A stretch of 64,000 bases of DNA from Afipia sp. 1NLS2 (GCF_000178995.1 NZ_ADVZ01000001.1:1646001-1710000), one strand, 5' to 3'; shown: positions 26,532-36,050, numbered from the stretch's first letter. Notes: generated by a model not told the origin, from the letters alone. Made by a program: numbers and translations.

Positions 26532-28373
26532 TCAGTCGCGCACGCGCCGGACCGCGCCGAGCGCCGCGCTGGTGGTGAGCGCGGCATAAGCCTTGAGCGC
26601 GGTGGTGACGCGGCGCTTGCGTGGCGCGGGCCTCCACGCCTCGTTGCCGCGCGCGTCCATCGCCTTGCGGCGGCGGTCGAGTTCGGCATCGTCAACCGCG
26701 ACATTCACCGTGCGGTTGGGGATGTTGATCCTGATGATGTCGCCTTCCTCCACGAGACCAATGGCGCCGCCTTCCGCCGCTTCCGGCGAGACGTGGCCGA
26801 TCGACAGGCCCGACGAGCCGCCGGAGAAGCGGCCATCGGTGATCAGCGCGCAGGCTTTGCCAAGCCCCTTCGATTTCAGGTAGCTCGTCGGATACAGCAT
26901 TTCCTGCATGCCGGGTCCGCCGCGCGGGCCCTCGTAGCGGATCAGCACGACATCGCCGGCCTTGATCTTGCCGCCGAGGATTGCGTCCACCGCCGCGTCC
27001 TGACTTTCGAAGATGCGCGCGGGGCCTTCAAACTTCAGAATGCTGGTGTCGACGCCCGCGGTTTTCACGATGCAGCCGTCGCGTGCGATGTTGCCGAACA
27101 GCACGGCGAGACCGCCATCCTTGAGGAAGGCATGTTCGGCATCGCGGATGCAGCCTTTGGCGCGGTCGGTGTCGAGTGCGTCGTAACGGCGTTCCTGACT
27201 GAACGCGACCTGCGTCGGCACGCCGCCTGGCGCAGCACGATAGAAGGTGCGGACGCTGTCGCTCTTGGTGCGCATCACGTCCCAGCGCTCCAGCGCGTCC
27301 TTCAGGCTCTTGCTGTGAACGCTCGGCAGGCTGGTATCGATCAGCCCGGCGCGGTCGAGTTCACCCAGAATGGCCATGATGCCGCCGGCACGATGCACGT
27401 CCTCGAGATGCACGTCGGCGACCGCAGGCGCGACCTTGCACAGCACCGGCACGCGGCGCGACAGCCGATCGATGTCGGCCATCGTGAACGGCACTTCGCC
27501 TTCATAGGCAGCGGCGAGCAGATGCAGCACGGTGTTGGTCGAGCCGCCCATCGAGATGTCGAGCGTCATCGCGTTTTCGAACGCCTTGAAGCTCGCGATG
27601 TTGCGCGGCAGCGTCGTCTCGTCGTCCTGCTCGTAGTAGCGCCGCGCGAGATCGACGATCAGATGCCCGGCCTCGACGAACAGACCCTTGCGGTCGGCGT
27701 GGGTGGCGAGCACCGACCCGTTGCCCGGAAGCGCCAGGCCGAGTGCCTCGGTGAGGCAGTTCATCGAATTGGCGGTGAACATGCCCGAGCATGAGCCGCA
27801 GGTCGGGCAGGCCGACCGCTCGATGCTTTCCACTTCGGCGTCGGTCACGGTGTCGTCGGCGGCAGCGACCATCGCGTCAATCAGGTCAACGGAGCGCTTC
27901 TCGCCCTTGATGACGACCTTGCCGGATTCCATCGGCCCGCCGGAGACGAACACGGTGGGGATGTTGAGGCGCAGCGAGGCCATCAGCATGCCGGGCGTGA
28001 TCTTGTCGCAGTTCGAGATGCACACCATGGCGTCGGCGCAGTGCGCGTTGACCATGTATTCGACGCTGTCGGCGATGATCTCGCGCGAGGGCAGGCTGTA
28101 GAGCATGCCGTCATGGCCCATCGCGATGCCGTCATCCACCGCGATGGTGTTGAACTCCTTGGCGACGCCGCCGGCCTTCTCGATTTCGCGCGCGACAAGC
28201 TGCCCGAGATCCTTGAGGTGGACGTGGCCCGGCACGAACTGCGTGAAGGAGTTCACCACCGCGATGATCGGCTTGCCGAAATCCTCGGTCTTCATGCCGG
28301 TGGCGCGCCACAGGCCGCGCGCGCCGGCCATGTTGCGGCCGTGGGTGGATGTGCGGGAACGATAGGGAGGCAT
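26532..28373 (-). CDS. ilvD: Dihydroxy-acid dehydratase
   Basis: 613 residues, typical for IlvD. It dehydrates dihydroxy-isovalerate and -methylvalerate in valine and isoleucine synthesis, using an iron-sulfur cluster. Cluster cysteines are in [12 protein letters not shown] and [18 protein letters not shown], the carbamylated lysine or magnesium region is near [20 protein letters not shown], and [12 protein letters not shown] and [11 protein letters not shown] are conserved. I chose the ATG at 28373 ([14 protein letters not shown]) because IlvD proteins begin close to this motif; the frame runs on to 28484 without support. It stands alone and is transcribed away from the DUF1150-hsp20 unit. 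Confidence 0.95.
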   Translation of the reverse strand: MPPYRSRTSTHGRNMAGARGLWRATGMKTEDFGKPIIAVVNSFTQFVPGHVHLKDLGQLVAREIEKAGGVAKEFNTIAVDDGIAMGHDGMLYSLPSREIIADSVEYMVNAHCADAMVCISNCDKITPGMLMASLRLNIPTVFVSGGPMESGKVVIKGEKRSVDLIDAMVAAADDTVTDAEVESIERSACPTCGSCSGMFTANSMNCLTEALGLALPGNGSVLATHADRKGLFVEAGHLIVDLARRYYEQDDETTLPRNIASFKAFENAMTLDISMGGSTNTVLHLLAAAYEGEVPFTMADIDRLSRRVPVLCKVAPAVADVHLEDVHRAGGIMAILGELDRAGLIDTSLPSVHSKSLKDALERWDVMRTKSDSVRTFYRAAPGGVPTQVAFSQERRYDALDTDRAKGCIRDAEHAFLKDGGLAVLFGNIARDGCIVKTAGVDTSILKFEGPARIFESQDAAVDAILGGKIKAGDVVLIRYEGPRGGPGMQEMLYPTSYLKSKGLGKACALITDGRFSGGSSGLSIGHVSPEAAEGGAIGLVEEGDIIRINIPNRTVNVAVDDAELDRRRKAMDARGNEAWRPAPRKRRVTTALKAYAALTTSAALGAVRRVRD

Positions 28374-28485
28374 TTTGGAATTCCTCAAGGACAATTGATT
28401 GGTTCCATACTCGCCTGCCGGAGGGAAGCCAATAAGAAGTCCGTATGGCAGCCATACGCGGAAGGCCGCGAGGAGACCGGACAAG

Positions 28486-28517
28486 CAAAAAGCGGCAACG
28501 CTTTCGCGCTGCCGCTT
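28486..28517 (-). terminator. Terminator of the hsp20-DUF1150 operon
   Basis: Read on the - strand, AAGCGGCA pairs with TGCCGCTT, with an inner CGC/GCG pairing, and is followed directly by TTTTTGC. It lies 36 bases after the DUF1150 stop codon. Confidence 0.75.
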
Positions 28518-28552
28518 CGTGGTCTGTCAGCAGGCCGTTCAGCCGAACGGGG

Positions 28553-28825
28553 TCAGTGCAGGCTGACGGTCTGAAGCTCGTTGCTCCAGGCGTTGGCGAT
28601 CGCAGCCTCGCGGCTGTCGGTCAGCATAATAGGGGTGCCATCGGCGGCGTGCAGCGCGAACAGCGTCACGCCCGGCGCGATCTCGGGTGCCTGCGGGAAC
28701 AGGCCCGGCACATCCTCGGAACGGATTTGCTTGACGTAGGCGAGATGACCCTCGCCCAGCGCGGCCAGCGCCTCCAGCGAAACCGGTGATTGGTCTCTTG
28801 GCTCATGGTGCAGAATAGTAGCCAT
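28553..28825 (-). CDS. DUF1150-family protein
   Basis: 90 residues, the usual size of DUF1150 proteins of alphaproteobacteria. The core reads HLAYVKQIRSEDVPGLFP, then GVTLFALHAADGTPIMLTDS and REAAIANAWSNELQTVSLH; the DGTPI..T.SR.AA..NA.E pattern is the family hallmark and is also seen in YfhJ-like small regulators. Function is unknown. It lies 48 bases downstream of hsp20 on the same strand and the ATG follows AAGGAG, so the two are almost certainly one operon under heat-shock control. That linkage suggests a role in stress, by inference only. Confidence 0.85.
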   Translation of the reverse strand: MATILHHEPRDQSPVSLEALAALGEGHLAYVKQIRSEDVPGLFPQAPEIAPGVTLFALHAADGTPIMLTDSREAAIANAWSNELQTVSLH

Positions 28826-28873
28826 GTCCTCGACTCCTTCTAAGTCAGACAGCGGTCGAGTCCGCCCATTGCA

Positions 28874-29299
28874 TTATTCGTGTTCATTGATGGCTATCGT
28901 CTTAACGATCCGCTCGGGTTCTGGTCTTGCGAGGTCGACCGACAGCAGCCCGTTCTTCAAGTCCGCGCCAAGCACGTACATCCCCTCCGCCAGCACGAAG
29001 GTGCGCTGGAAGTGGCGAGCGGCGATGCCGCGATGGATGTATTGCCGGGTCTTGTCGTCCTGCTGGCGACCGCGGATGACGAGTTGATTTTCCTCAATAG
29101 TTACATCGAGTTGGTCGCGGGTGAAGCCCGCCACAGCCAGCGTGATGCGCAGCCTTTCGGGCTGGCCGCTACAGCGCTCGCATCGCTCGATGTTGTAGGG
29201 AGGATACCCGTCGGCGCCTTTCACGACGCGGTCGAGCGCACGCTCGATCTCGTCGAATCCCAGAAGGAACGGACTGGATAACGAAGGAACACGCGACAT
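28874..29299 (-). CDS. Small heat shock protein, Hsp20/IbpA family
   Basis: 141 residues from the ATG at 29299. The alpha-crystallin domain spans about residues 35-125: PPYNIERCERCSGQPERLRI, LAVAGFTRDQLDVTIEENQL and YIHRGIAARHFQRTFVLAEG, ending with LKNGLLSVDLARPEPERI, the conserved GxLx pattern. Such proteins hold unfolding proteins for refolding by DnaK and ClpB. The frame extends upstream to 29566, but that covers the promoter and tRNA and was rejected. The 5' leader folds into a ROSE-type thermometer and a sigma-32-like promoter lies upstream, so heat control at both levels is likely. Cysteines in ERCERCSG are unusual for this family. Confidence 0.93.
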   Translation of the reverse strand: MSRVPSLSSPFLLGFDEIERALDRVVKGADGYPPYNIERCERCSGQPERLRITLAVAGFTRDQLDVTIEENQLVIRGRQQDDKTRQYIHRGIAARHFQRTFVLAEGMYVLGADLKNGLLSVDLARPEPERIVKTIAINEHE

Positions 29300-29301
29300 T
29301 C

Positions 29302-29372
29302 CAAAGTCCTCTCGAAGCGACTTTGCTCGGCTTCCGGCCCGGATGGACCTTCCGCCAAGGGCCCTTTCGGCG
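29302..29372 (-). promoter_or_regulatory. ROSE-type RNA thermometer in the hsp20 leader
   Basis: The mRNA just before the hsp20 start reads CAAAGUC-G-CUU-CGA-GAG-GACUUUG, a hairpin (29302-29325) that ends three bases before the AUG. It contains UCGCU pairing with AGGA of the Shine-Dalgarno with one bulged G, the defining feature of ROSE elements (UYGCU box against the SD). Two further hairpins precede it: GGUCC-AUCC-GGGCC (29336-29349) and one closed by CGCC/GGCG (29353-29372). In the family, heating melts the SD hairpin and allows translation. ROSE elements were first described in Bradyrhizobium hsp genes. Confidence 0.75.
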
Positions 29373-29414
29373 CCCTTCGCCGGAGGAGCGTTCCCGCCCG
29401 CCCAGCTTTCACCG

Positions 29415-29444
29415 ATATGGCGATGTTTGGACGGTTGTTCAAGG
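29415..29444 (-). promoter_or_regulatory. Candidate sigma-32 (heat shock) promoter for hsp20
   Basis: On the - strand CCTTGAA (29444-29438) is followed after 17 bp by CCATAT (29420-29415), close to the CTTGAA / CCCATNT sigma-32 elements. It lies between the tRNA-Ala gene and hsp20 and would give a leader of about 110 nt containing the three hairpins. Confidence 0.45.
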
Positions 29445-29517
29445 CCATGGCTGCCCGCGGGACAGGCCATGCACCACAAGCTGCTTGATGGAGAGATGGT
29501 GATGGGAAAGGGGCGGT

Positions 29518-29593
<76 letters not shown>

Positions 29594-29675
29594 TTAGTCA
29601 AACCGCGTTCGGATGGGTCCGATGCGTCTGCCGATCGGAACCGGCCGTCTGGCCGTGCCCGTGAATCGTCAGGAC

Positions 29676-29700
29676 CGACCTGAAACCACGTTTCAGGTCG
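29676..29700 (-). terminator. Perfect 11-bp hairpin after the FYDLN protein gene
   Basis: CGACCTGAAAC and GTTTCAGGTCG form a perfect stem with a 3-base loop, 18 bases after the stop of the FYDLN protein gene (read on the - strand). No T-run follows on that strand, so it may act as a factor-dependent terminator or RNA stabiliser. Confidence 0.45.
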
Positions 29701-29718
29701 TATCTCAAGTCTCTTGTC

Positions 29719-30135
29719 TCAGGATTCCTCGTCGCCGGAGACGTCGCCGATGATGTCGGTCACGTCTTCGTCTTCTTCCTCTTCATCGGGGATGAAGGTG
29801 GAATCGTCATCGTCGTCATCGATGGTGTCGTCGACCTCGATGTCGTCCTCGGATTCCGGCACCACGGCCTTGACCTTGCCGGTATTCTCCTCGGCGTCGG
29901 CCTCTTCCAGCGAGACCAATTCCTCCTCGTTCTCCGCAACCTCGGTTTCCTGCGAGGCTGTGGTGGCGGCGGCGCGTGCGGCGGCGTCATTGCGCGCACC
30001 ACGGGGCGGTGCAACCGGCGCGATCGGCACGATTTCGCCCGTGTAGGGCGAGATCACCGGCGTCTTGTTGAGGTCGTAGAATTTTTTGCCCGTCACGGGG
30101 CAGGTGCGTTTGGTTCCGAGATCGGCTTTGGCCAC
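29719..30135 (-). CDS. TIGR02300/FYDLN acidic-domain protein
   Basis: 138 residues from a GTG start with AGGA upstream. The N terminus has the family signature KRTCPVTGKKFYDLNKTPVI, then SPYTGEIVPI; the rest is a disordered, extremely acidic tail including a run of six aspartates and EEEEDEDVTD. The family is widespread in alphaproteobacteria and has no established function; the CP...GKKFYDLN motif resembles half of a zinc knuckle, but only one cysteine is present. It faces aroA divergently across about 150 bp, as in many relatives. Any function proposal would be speculation. Confidence 0.88.
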   Translation of the reverse strand: MAKADLGTKRTCPVTGKKFYDLNKTPVISPYTGEIVPIAPVAPPRGARNDAAARAAATTASQETEVAENEEELVSLEEADAEENTGKVKAVVPESEDDIEVDDTIDDDDDDSTFIPDEEEEDEDVTDIIGDVSGDEES

Positions 30136-30287
30136 GGGCGAAGATCCTGGGAATTTCGAAAAAAGCGGTGCTTCACTTGGGCGGTTGCGAGCGCTCTGTC
30201 AATAGTGCTCTGGGCGGCCCGCGCAGGGCGGGTGACGTATCCCGGCACCCATGGTAGGAGCCGTTCAAATTGTACAGGAATTCCGCC

Positions 30288-31619
30288 GTGAGCCAGTCCG
30301 TTGAGCCGACCCCCTTGGAAGCGCGAGGCGCCAGCCCGCTGACCGGAAAGGTCCGGGTGCCGGGCGACAAGTCGATCTCCCATCGGGCCCTGATCCTTGG
30401 CGCGCTCGCCGTCGGCGAAACGAAGATCACCGGCCTGTTAGAGGGCGAGGACGTCCTCAACACCGCCAAGGCGATGGCGGCGCTCGGTGCGAAGGTCGAG
30501 CGGACCGGCGAGGGCGCGTGGTCCGTGCACGGCGTCGGCGTCGGCGGTTTCAAGGCTCCTGACGGACCGCTCGATTTCGGCAACAGCGGCACCGGCTGCC
30601 GGCTGGCGATGGGCGCGGTCGCGGGCTCGCCGATTGCGGCGACCTTCGACGGCGACGCCTCGCTGCGTTCTCGACCGATGCGGCGGATTCTCGACCCATT
30701 AGAACTGATGGGCGCGGTTGTATCGGGTGGCGACGGCAAGCGGTTGCCGCTGACGCTGACCGGCGCGCGCGATCCGATCCCGATGGCTTACCGCACGCCG
30801 GTGGCGTCGGCGCAGATCAAATCCGCCGTGCTGCTGGCTGGCCTGTCGGCGCCCGGCGTGACCACGGTGATGGAGACGGAAGCGAGCCGCGACCATACCG
30901 AATTGATGCTGAAACAATTCGGCGCCGAGATCAGCGTCGAAAAGGAAGGCGAACACGGCCGCCGCATCACGCTCACCGGCCAGCCCGAGCTGCACGGCGC
31001 AAACGTCGCGGTACCGGCCGATCCGTCCTCGGCGGCGTTTCCGCTGGTCGCGGCACTGATCGTGCCGGACTCGGATTTGACCCTCACCGATGTGATGACA
31101 AACCCCTTGCGGACCGGGCTTTTCACGACACTCAGGGAAATGGGCGCCTCGATCGAGGAGAGCGATGTGCGTGACGCCGGCGAGCCGATGGCGAACCTGC
31201 GCGTGCGCGCCTCAAAACTGCGCGGCGTCACCGTGCCGCCGGAGCGCGCGCCGTCGATGATCGACGAATATCTGGTGCTCGCGGTCGCCGCCGCGTTCGC
31301 GGAGGGCACAACGCGGATGCGCGGTCTGCAGGAATTGCGCGTCAAGGAATCCGACCGGCTGGAAGCGACCGCCGACATGCTGCGCGTCAACGGCGTCAAG
31401 GTCGAGATTTCCGGCGACGATCTGATCGTGCATGGCGAAGGTTTCGTGCCCGGCGGCGGGCTCGTCAAAACCCACATGGATCACCGCATCGCGATGTCGG
31501 CGCTGGTGATGGGCTGCGCGTCGGAAGCGCCGGTCAAAGTGGACGACACCGCGTTCATCGCCACGAGCTTCCCGGATTTCATTCCGATGATGCGCAGACT
31601 GGGAGCGGATTTCGCATGA
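30288..31619 (+). CDS. aroA: 3-phosphoshikimate 1-carboxyvinyltransferase (EPSP synthase)
   Basis: 443 residues from a GTG at 30288 (AGGA eight bases upstream; a TTG at 30270 is also in frame). The enzyme joins shikimate 3-phosphate and PEP in aromatic amino acid synthesis. Motifs: [46 protein letters not shown] and [16 protein letters not shown]. The spacing and [20 protein letters not shown] with SRDHTELML resemble the class II (Agrobacterium CP4-like) branch. The position that is alanine in the glyphosate-insensitive CP4 enzyme (GNAATGCR) is glycine here (GNSGTGCR). The stop overlaps cmk by ATGA, so aroA and cmk are coupled. Confidence 0.94.
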   Translation: MSQSVEPTPLEARGASPLTGKVRVPGDKSISHRALILGALAVGETKITGLLEGEDVLNTAKAMAALGAKVERTGEGAWSVHGVGVGGFKAPDGPLDFGNSGTGCRLAMGAVAGSPIAATFDGDASLRSRPMRRILDPLELMGAVVSGGDGKRLPLTLTGARDPIPMAYRTPVASAQIKSAVLLAGLSAPGVTTVMETEASRDHTELMLKQFGAEISVEKEGEHGRRITLTGQPELHGANVAVPADPSSAAFPLVAALIVPDSDLTLTDVMTNPLRTGLFTTLREMGASIEESDVRDAGEPMANLRVRASKLRGVTVPPERAPSMIDEYLVLAVAAAFAEGTTRMRGLQELRVKESDRLEATADMLRVNGVKVEISGDDLIVHGEGFVPGGGLVKTHMDHRIAMSALVMGCASEAPVKVDDTAFIATSFPDFIPMMRRLGADFA

Positions 31620-32245
31620 TCATCGCCATCGACGGCCCCGCGGCATCGGGCAAGGGGACGCTCGGCAAACGGCTCGCGCACCATTACGGCTTCCGCCATC
31701 TCGACACCGGCGTGATCTATCGCGCGGTGGCGCAGGCGCTCTTGGAATCGGGCGCGGCGCTGACCGACGAGGCCGCGGCGGTCACGGCGGCGATGGAACT
31801 CGACCCGGAAAAATTCGGCAATCCCGTGCTCAAGACCCAGACAGTCGGCGATGCCGCATCCGTGGTGTCCGCGATCCCGAAGGTGCGCGAGGTGCTGCTC
31901 AATTTCCAGCGCCAGTTCGCCGCCGGCCCGCCCGGCGCGGTGCTCGACGGCCGCGACATCGGCACCGTGATCTGTCCCGATGCCGACGTGAAAATTTTCG
32001 TCGTCGCTGACCCAAAAGTGCGCGCGCATCGCCGCACGCTGGAGGCGCGCGGACGCGGCGAGGCCGCCGACGAGGCGCTGGTGCTCGCCGACATCCTCAA
32101 GCGCGACGAGCGCGACAAGAACCGCGCCACGGCGCCGCTGAAATGCGCGCCCGACGCCCATGTGCTGGACAATTCCAACCTCGACATCGAAGGCGGCGTG
32201 CGCGCCGCGATCGCGATCATCGAAAAGGTCCGCACCGCGCGGTAA
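31616..32245 (+). CDS. cmk: Cytidylate kinase
   Basis: 209 residues, slightly short of E. coli Cmk (227). It phosphorylates CMP and dCMP with ATP. The P-loop is [18 protein letters not shown], the substrate-binding region follows as [12 protein letters not shown], and [20 protein letters not shown] is the conserved Cmk motif for the pyrimidine nucleotide and lid. The gene overlaps aroA and precedes rpsA, as in many proteobacteria (aroA-cmk-rpsA). It begins at an ATGA overlap, so its translation depends on aroA; no separate promoter was recognised. Confidence 0.94.
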   Translation: MIIAIDGPAASGKGTLGKRLAHHYGFRHLDTGVIYRAVAQALLESGAALTDEAAAVTAAMELDPEKFGNPVLKTQTVGDAASVVSAIPKVREVLLNFQRQFAAGPPGAVLDGRDIGTVICPDADVKIFVVADPKVRAHRRTLEARGRGEAADEALVLADILKRDERDKNRATAPLKCAPDAHVLDNSNLDIEGGVRAAIAIIEKVRTAR

Positions 32246-32650
32246 GACGGTTCCCTCCGCTAGGGGCTGCACAGGGCCAAAACAGCCCGAAACTGCGCTC
32301 AAAAGGCCGTTTCCGGGTCATCCGCGGCGATTCCGGCCTTGCCCCAAAAGGCGTGGAGGGCTATATCGCCCCGGTTCGGGTTGCTCGACAGGATCGAGGC
32401 CATTCCCGAGCGGGCCGGCACGGTTGATCCCTGCCGTCATTGGAGGACAGCCCGCTCTGAAGGTCTTTGAGGTCGAATTTTTTTAAGACCCGCGACAAAA
32501 ATCATCGCATCGCTCGTGCAGGCACCGGCCGGCCCGTTCTCGTGAACCGTGAAGGTTGGCGAGGCGGTCGTCAAAGGTCGTGGAACCTTTGGCCCTTCAT
32601 GCGCAATGCGTTCATCAACCCACTGTCGGCCAACCGCATCTGGAGAATCC
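32246..32650 (+). other. 405-bp gene-free leader upstream of rpsA
   Basis: No credible gene. It contains a long-loop inverted repeat AAGGCCG / CGGCCTT (32303-32309 and 32334-32340) and a run of seven T at 32478-32484 (GGTCGAATTTTTTTAAGACC) without a clear stem before it. rpsA leaders in other bacteria are bound by S1 for autogenous control, so this length is suggestive. I could not assign a promoter here. Confidence 0.4.
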
Positions 32651-34351
32651 ATGGCTTCGACTGCATCTTCCTATAACCCGAGCCGCGACGATTTCGCGGC
32701 GATGCTCGATGAATCCTTTTCGGGCGGCAACCTTCAGGAAAGCTCTGTCATCAAGGGCAAGGTTGTGGCGATCGAGAAGGACATGGCCGTCATCGACGTC
32801 GGCCTGAAGACCGAAGGTCGCGTGGCGCTTCGCGAATTCAACGGCCCCGGCCGTGAGAACACCCTCAAGGTCGGCGACGAAGTCGAAGTCTTCCTGGACC
32901 GGATCGAAAACGCTCTCGGCGAAGCCGTGCTGTCGCGCGACAAGGCGCGCCGCGAAGAAAGCTGGGGCAAGCTCGAGAAGGCGTTCAACGCCAACGAGAA
33001 GGTTCACGGTGTCATCTTCAATCAGGTCAAGGGCGGCTTCACGGTCGACCTCGACGGCGCCGTGGCGTTCCTGCCGCGCTCGCAGGTCGATATCCGTCCG
33101 ATCCGCGACGTCGCGCCGCTGATGAACAACCCGCAGCCGTTCCAGATCCTCAAGATGGATCGCCGCCGCGGCAACATCGTCGTCTCCCGCCGCACGGTTC
33201 TCGAAGAGACCCGCGCCGAGCAGCGCCAGGAGCTGGTGCAGAACCTCGAAGAGGGTCAGGTGATCGACGGCGTCGTCAAGAACATCACCGATTACGGTGC
33301 GTTCGTTGACCTCGGCGGCATCGACGGCCTGCTGCACGTCACCGACATCGCGTGGCGCCGCGTCAACCATCCGACCGAGGTTCTCACCATCGGCCAGACG
33401 GTGAAGGTCAAGATCATCAAGATTAACCACGAGACCCACCGCATCTCGCTCGGCATGAAGCAGTTGCTGGACGATCCGTGGCAGGGCATCGAGGCGAAGT
33501 ATCCGCTCAACGCCCGCGTCACCGGCCGCGTCACCAACATCACCGACTACGGCGCGTTCGTCGAACTGGAGCCGGGCATCGAAGGCCTGATCCACGTCTC
33601 GGAGATGTCGTGGACCAAGAAGAACATGCACCCCGGCAAGATCGTTTCGACCTCGCAGGAAGTCGAAGTGCAGGTGCTGGAAGTGGATTCGGCCAAGCGC
33701 CGCATCTCGCTCGGTCTCAAGCAGACCATGCGCAATCCGTGGGAAGTGTTCGTCGAGAAGTTCCCGGTCGGCTCGACCGTGGAAGGCGAGGTCAAGAACA
33801 AGACCGAGTTCGGTCTGTTTCTGGGTCTCGACGGCGACGTCGACGGCATGGTGCATCTGTCCGACCTCGACTGGAAGCAGCCGGGCGAGCAGGTGATCGA
33901 CAACTTCAAGAAGGGCGACATGGTCAAGGCCGTGGTGCTCGATGTCGATGTCGAGAAGGAGCGTATCTCGCTCGGCGTGAAGCAGCTCGAAGGCGACCCC
34001 TTCGCCGAGCCGGGCGACGTCAAGAAGGGCGCGGTCGTGACCTGCGAGATTCTCGACGTCAAGGATGCCGGCATCGACGTGCAGATCGCCGGTACCGACT
34101 TCACCACCTTCATCAAGCGCTCCGAGCTTGCTCGCGACCGCAACGACCAGCGCGCCGAACGTTTCGCCGTCGGTGAGAAGGTCGATGCCCGCGTCATCCA
34201 GTTCGACAAGAAGGCCCGCAAGGTCCAGGTGTCGATCAAGGCGCTCGAAGTGGCCGAGGAGAAGGAAGCCATTGCGCAGTACGGGTCTTCGGATTCGGGT
34301 GCGACGCTCGGCGACATTCTCGGCAACGCGCTGAAGAAGCGCGAGAAGTAA
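32651..34351 (+). CDS. rpsA: 30S ribosomal protein S1
   Basis: 566 residues with six S1 (OB-fold) repeats, the full-length proteobacterial form. Repeats are visible as VIKGKVVAIEKDMAVIDVGL (first), VIDGVVKNITDYGAFVDLGG (third), RVTGRVTNITDYGAFVELEP (fourth) and VEGEVKNKTEFGLFLGLDGD (fifth). S1 binds mRNA and helps unfold structured or weakly SD-led messages on the 30S subunit. The ATG at 32651 has GGAG five bases upstream; in-frame codons from 32549 are in the leader. It follows cmk and is closed by a strong terminator. Confidence 0.96.
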   Translation: MASTASSYNPSRDDFAAMLDESFSGGNLQESSVIKGKVVAIEKDMAVIDVGLKTEGRVALREFNGPGRENTLKVGDEVEVFLDRIENALGEAVLSRDKARREESWGKLEKAFNANEKVHGVIFNQVKGGFTVDLDGAVAFLPRSQVDIRPIRDVAPLMNNPQPFQILKMDRRRGNIVVSRRTVLEETRAEQRQELVQNLEEGQVIDGVVKNITDYGAFVDLGGIDGLLHVTDIAWRRVNHPTEVLTIGQTVKVKIIKINHETHRISLGMKQLLDDPWQGIEAKYPLNARVTGRVTNITDYGAFVELEPGIEGLIHVSEMSWTKKNMHPGKIVSTSQEVEVQVLEVDSAKRRISLGLKQTMRNPWEVFVEKFPVGSTVEGEVKNKTEFGLFLGLDGDVDGMVHLSDLDWKQPGEQVIDNFKKGDMVKAVVLDVDVEKERISLGVKQLEGDPFAEPGDVKKGAVVTCEILDVKDAGIDVQIAGTDFTTFIKRSELARDRNDQRAERFAVGEKVDARVIQFDKKARKVQVSIKALEVAEEKEAIAQYGSSDSGATLGDILGNALKKREK

Positions 34352-34382
34352 GCCTGTTTCAGGCGTTTCTTCCATCAGCTGC

Positions 34383-34412
34383 AAAGGGCCCCGGTTTCCG
34401 GGGCCCTTTTTG
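34383..34412 (+). terminator. rpsA terminator
   Basis: AAAGGGCCCCGG-TTT-CCGGGGCCCTTT is a perfect 12-bp stem followed by more T (TTTG), 31 bases after the rpsA stop. A textbook intrinsic terminator. Confidence 0.92.
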
Positions 34413-34598
34413 TTTGAGTGATTGGGTGCGGCACCGTGGCTGAAGGTGACTGTGGCCGGATCGGGACAAGTCCGGTGATGACACATCGAGAGATCGCGGG
34501 CGGCCTCAATACCTTCAAATTACCCGGCAATTGATGTATCGAAGTCACTCAATCGCAAGCATTGAGCGGGGATAACGCGCCGCCCACCGGAGAACCGC

Positions 34599-35579
34599 AT
34601 GTCGTTCGAGTCCGACCTGATCGTTGACCGCCGCCGCATTCGCCGCAAGCTGACGTTCTGGCGCGTGGTGAGCGGCCTGCTCGTCATCCTGGCGGTGGTT
34701 GGCGGCGGAATGCTGCTCACGCCTGCCGGACGTCAGGCGCTGACCGGCAAAAGCGCCATCGCGCGGGTCAAAATCGAAGGGCTGATCCGCAGCAACGACG
34801 AGCGCGTCGCAGCACTGGAGCGGCTGGAGAAGTCGGACGCCGCCGCCGTCATCGTGCACATCAATTCGCCCGGCGGCACCACGGCGGGCTCCGAGCAATT
34901 GTTCGACGCGCTGACGCGGCTGAAAGCGAAGAAGCCGCTGGTCGTCGTGATCGAGGGGCTTGGCGCGTCGGGGGCCTACATCACCGCGCTGGCGTCGGAT
35001 CACATCATCGCGCAGCAGACCTCGCTGGTCGGCTCGATCGGCGTGCTGTTTCAGTTCCCGAACTTCACCGATCTGTTGAAGACCGTCGGCGTCAAGGTCG
35101 AGGAGGTGAAGTCGGCGCCGCTGAAGGCCGCGCCGAACGGCTACGAGCCGACTTCGCCGGAAGCGCGCGCCGCGCTCGACGCGCTGGTGAAGGATTCCTT
35201 CGCGTGGTTCAAGGATCTGGTGAAGACGCGGCGGCACATGGACGATGCCACGCTTCAGACCGTCTCCGACGGGCGCGTATTCACCGGCAGGCAAGCGATG
35301 GGGCTGAAGCTGGTCGACGAACTCGGCGACGAGAAGACCGCGGTGAAATGGCTGCAAGCCCAGAACAAGATCAAGGGCGACCTGCCGGTGCGCGATTACA
35401 AGCTCTCACCGCGCTTTTCCGACATGACATTCCTGCGCGCGGCGGCGGCTACGACGCTTGAATCGCTCGGGCTGCCCACGGTGGCGCGGTTTGTCGGCGG
35501 AAATGGCGCCGCCAGCCTCAGTGAGCAGTTGCAACTCGAAGGCATGCTGGCATTGTGGCGGCCAGCAGGCACGAATTGA
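34599..35579 (+). CDS. sppA: Signal peptide peptidase SppA, short type
   Basis: 326 residues, the short SppA/SohB class (E. coli SppA is a 67-kDa tandem). An N-terminal membrane anchor (VVSGLLVILAVVGGGMLL) precedes the S49 protease domain. The catalytic serine is in VIEGLGASGAYITALAS and the general-base lysine in KSAPLKAAPNGYEPT, with the conserved TSLVGSIGVLFQFPN between them. It cleaves leftover signal peptides in the membrane, active site facing the periplasm. It lies between rpsA and ihfB, which are usually adjacent in gammaproteobacteria. Confidence 0.92.
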   Translation: MSFESDLIVDRRRIRRKLTFWRVVSGLLVILAVVGGGMLLTPAGRQALTGKSAIARVKIEGLIRSNDERVAALERLEKSDAAAVIVHINSPGGTTAGSEQLFDALTRLKAKKPLVVVIEGLGASGAYITALASDHIIAQQTSLVGSIGVLFQFPNFTDLLKTVGVKVEEVKSAPLKAAPNGYEPTSPEARAALDALVKDSFAWFKDLVKTRRHMDDATLQTVSDGRVFTGRQAMGLKLVDELGDEKTAVKWLQAQNKIKGDLPVRDYKLSPRFSDMTFLRAAAATTLESLGLPTVARFVGGNGAASLSEQLQLEGMLALWRPAGTN

Positions 35580-35738
35580 ATGTCTGAATCGTGTTTCATC
35601 GCTCCGGCGGCCTGTGTGCCGGGGCGAATGCTTTCAATTGTCACGCAAAATCGCTCTCGTCTTGGGCGTTATGCGACTTGACAGTTCAAGGCTTTTTCAA
35701 GGAAATGTCACCCGCAACGACCGCGAGCCCCCGAACCG

Positions 35739-36050
35739 ATGATCAAATCAGAACTCGTTCAGCGCATTGCCGAGCATAATCCGCACCTCTACCAGAGAGA
35801 CGTGGAGAACATCGTCAACGCGATCCTCGAGGAAATTGTCTCGGCGCTATCGCGTGGTGATCGTGTCGAGTTGCGAGGTTTCGGCGCATTTTCGGTGAAG
35901 CACCGCCCGGCGCGCGCGGGCCGCAATCCGCGCACCGGCGAGCATGTCCCCGTCGAGCAGAAGAGCGTGCCGTTCTTCAAGACCGGCAAGGAAATGCGCG
36001 AACGGCTGAACCGCAACGGCCACGACGAGGAAGCCGCGGCGTCCTCCTGA
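35739..36050 (+). CDS. ihfB: Integration host factor subunit beta
   Basis: 103 residues of the HU/IHF family. The beta-ribbon arm sequence [20 protein letters not shown] is followed by [20 protein letters not shown], including the proline that intercalates into DNA. The start [17 protein letters not shown] is typical of IHF-beta. As a heterodimer with IhfA it bends DNA at WATCAANNNNTTR sites and assists sigma-54 promoters. Its C terminus is a short acidic/Ala tail. A candidate TTGACA lies upstream at 35678 but no matching -10 was found. lapA follows 55 bases later. Confidence 0.94.
   Translation: MIKSELVQRIAEHNPHLYQRDVENIVNAILEEIVSALSRGDRVELRGFGAFSVKHRPARAGRNPRTGEHVPVEQKSVPFFKTGKEMRERLNRNGHDEEAAASS

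Noticed and set aside
35678-35706. TTGACA as the ihfB promoter
   Set aside because: The -35 is perfect but spacers of 16-18 bp give GGAAAT-like sequences, not a credible -10.
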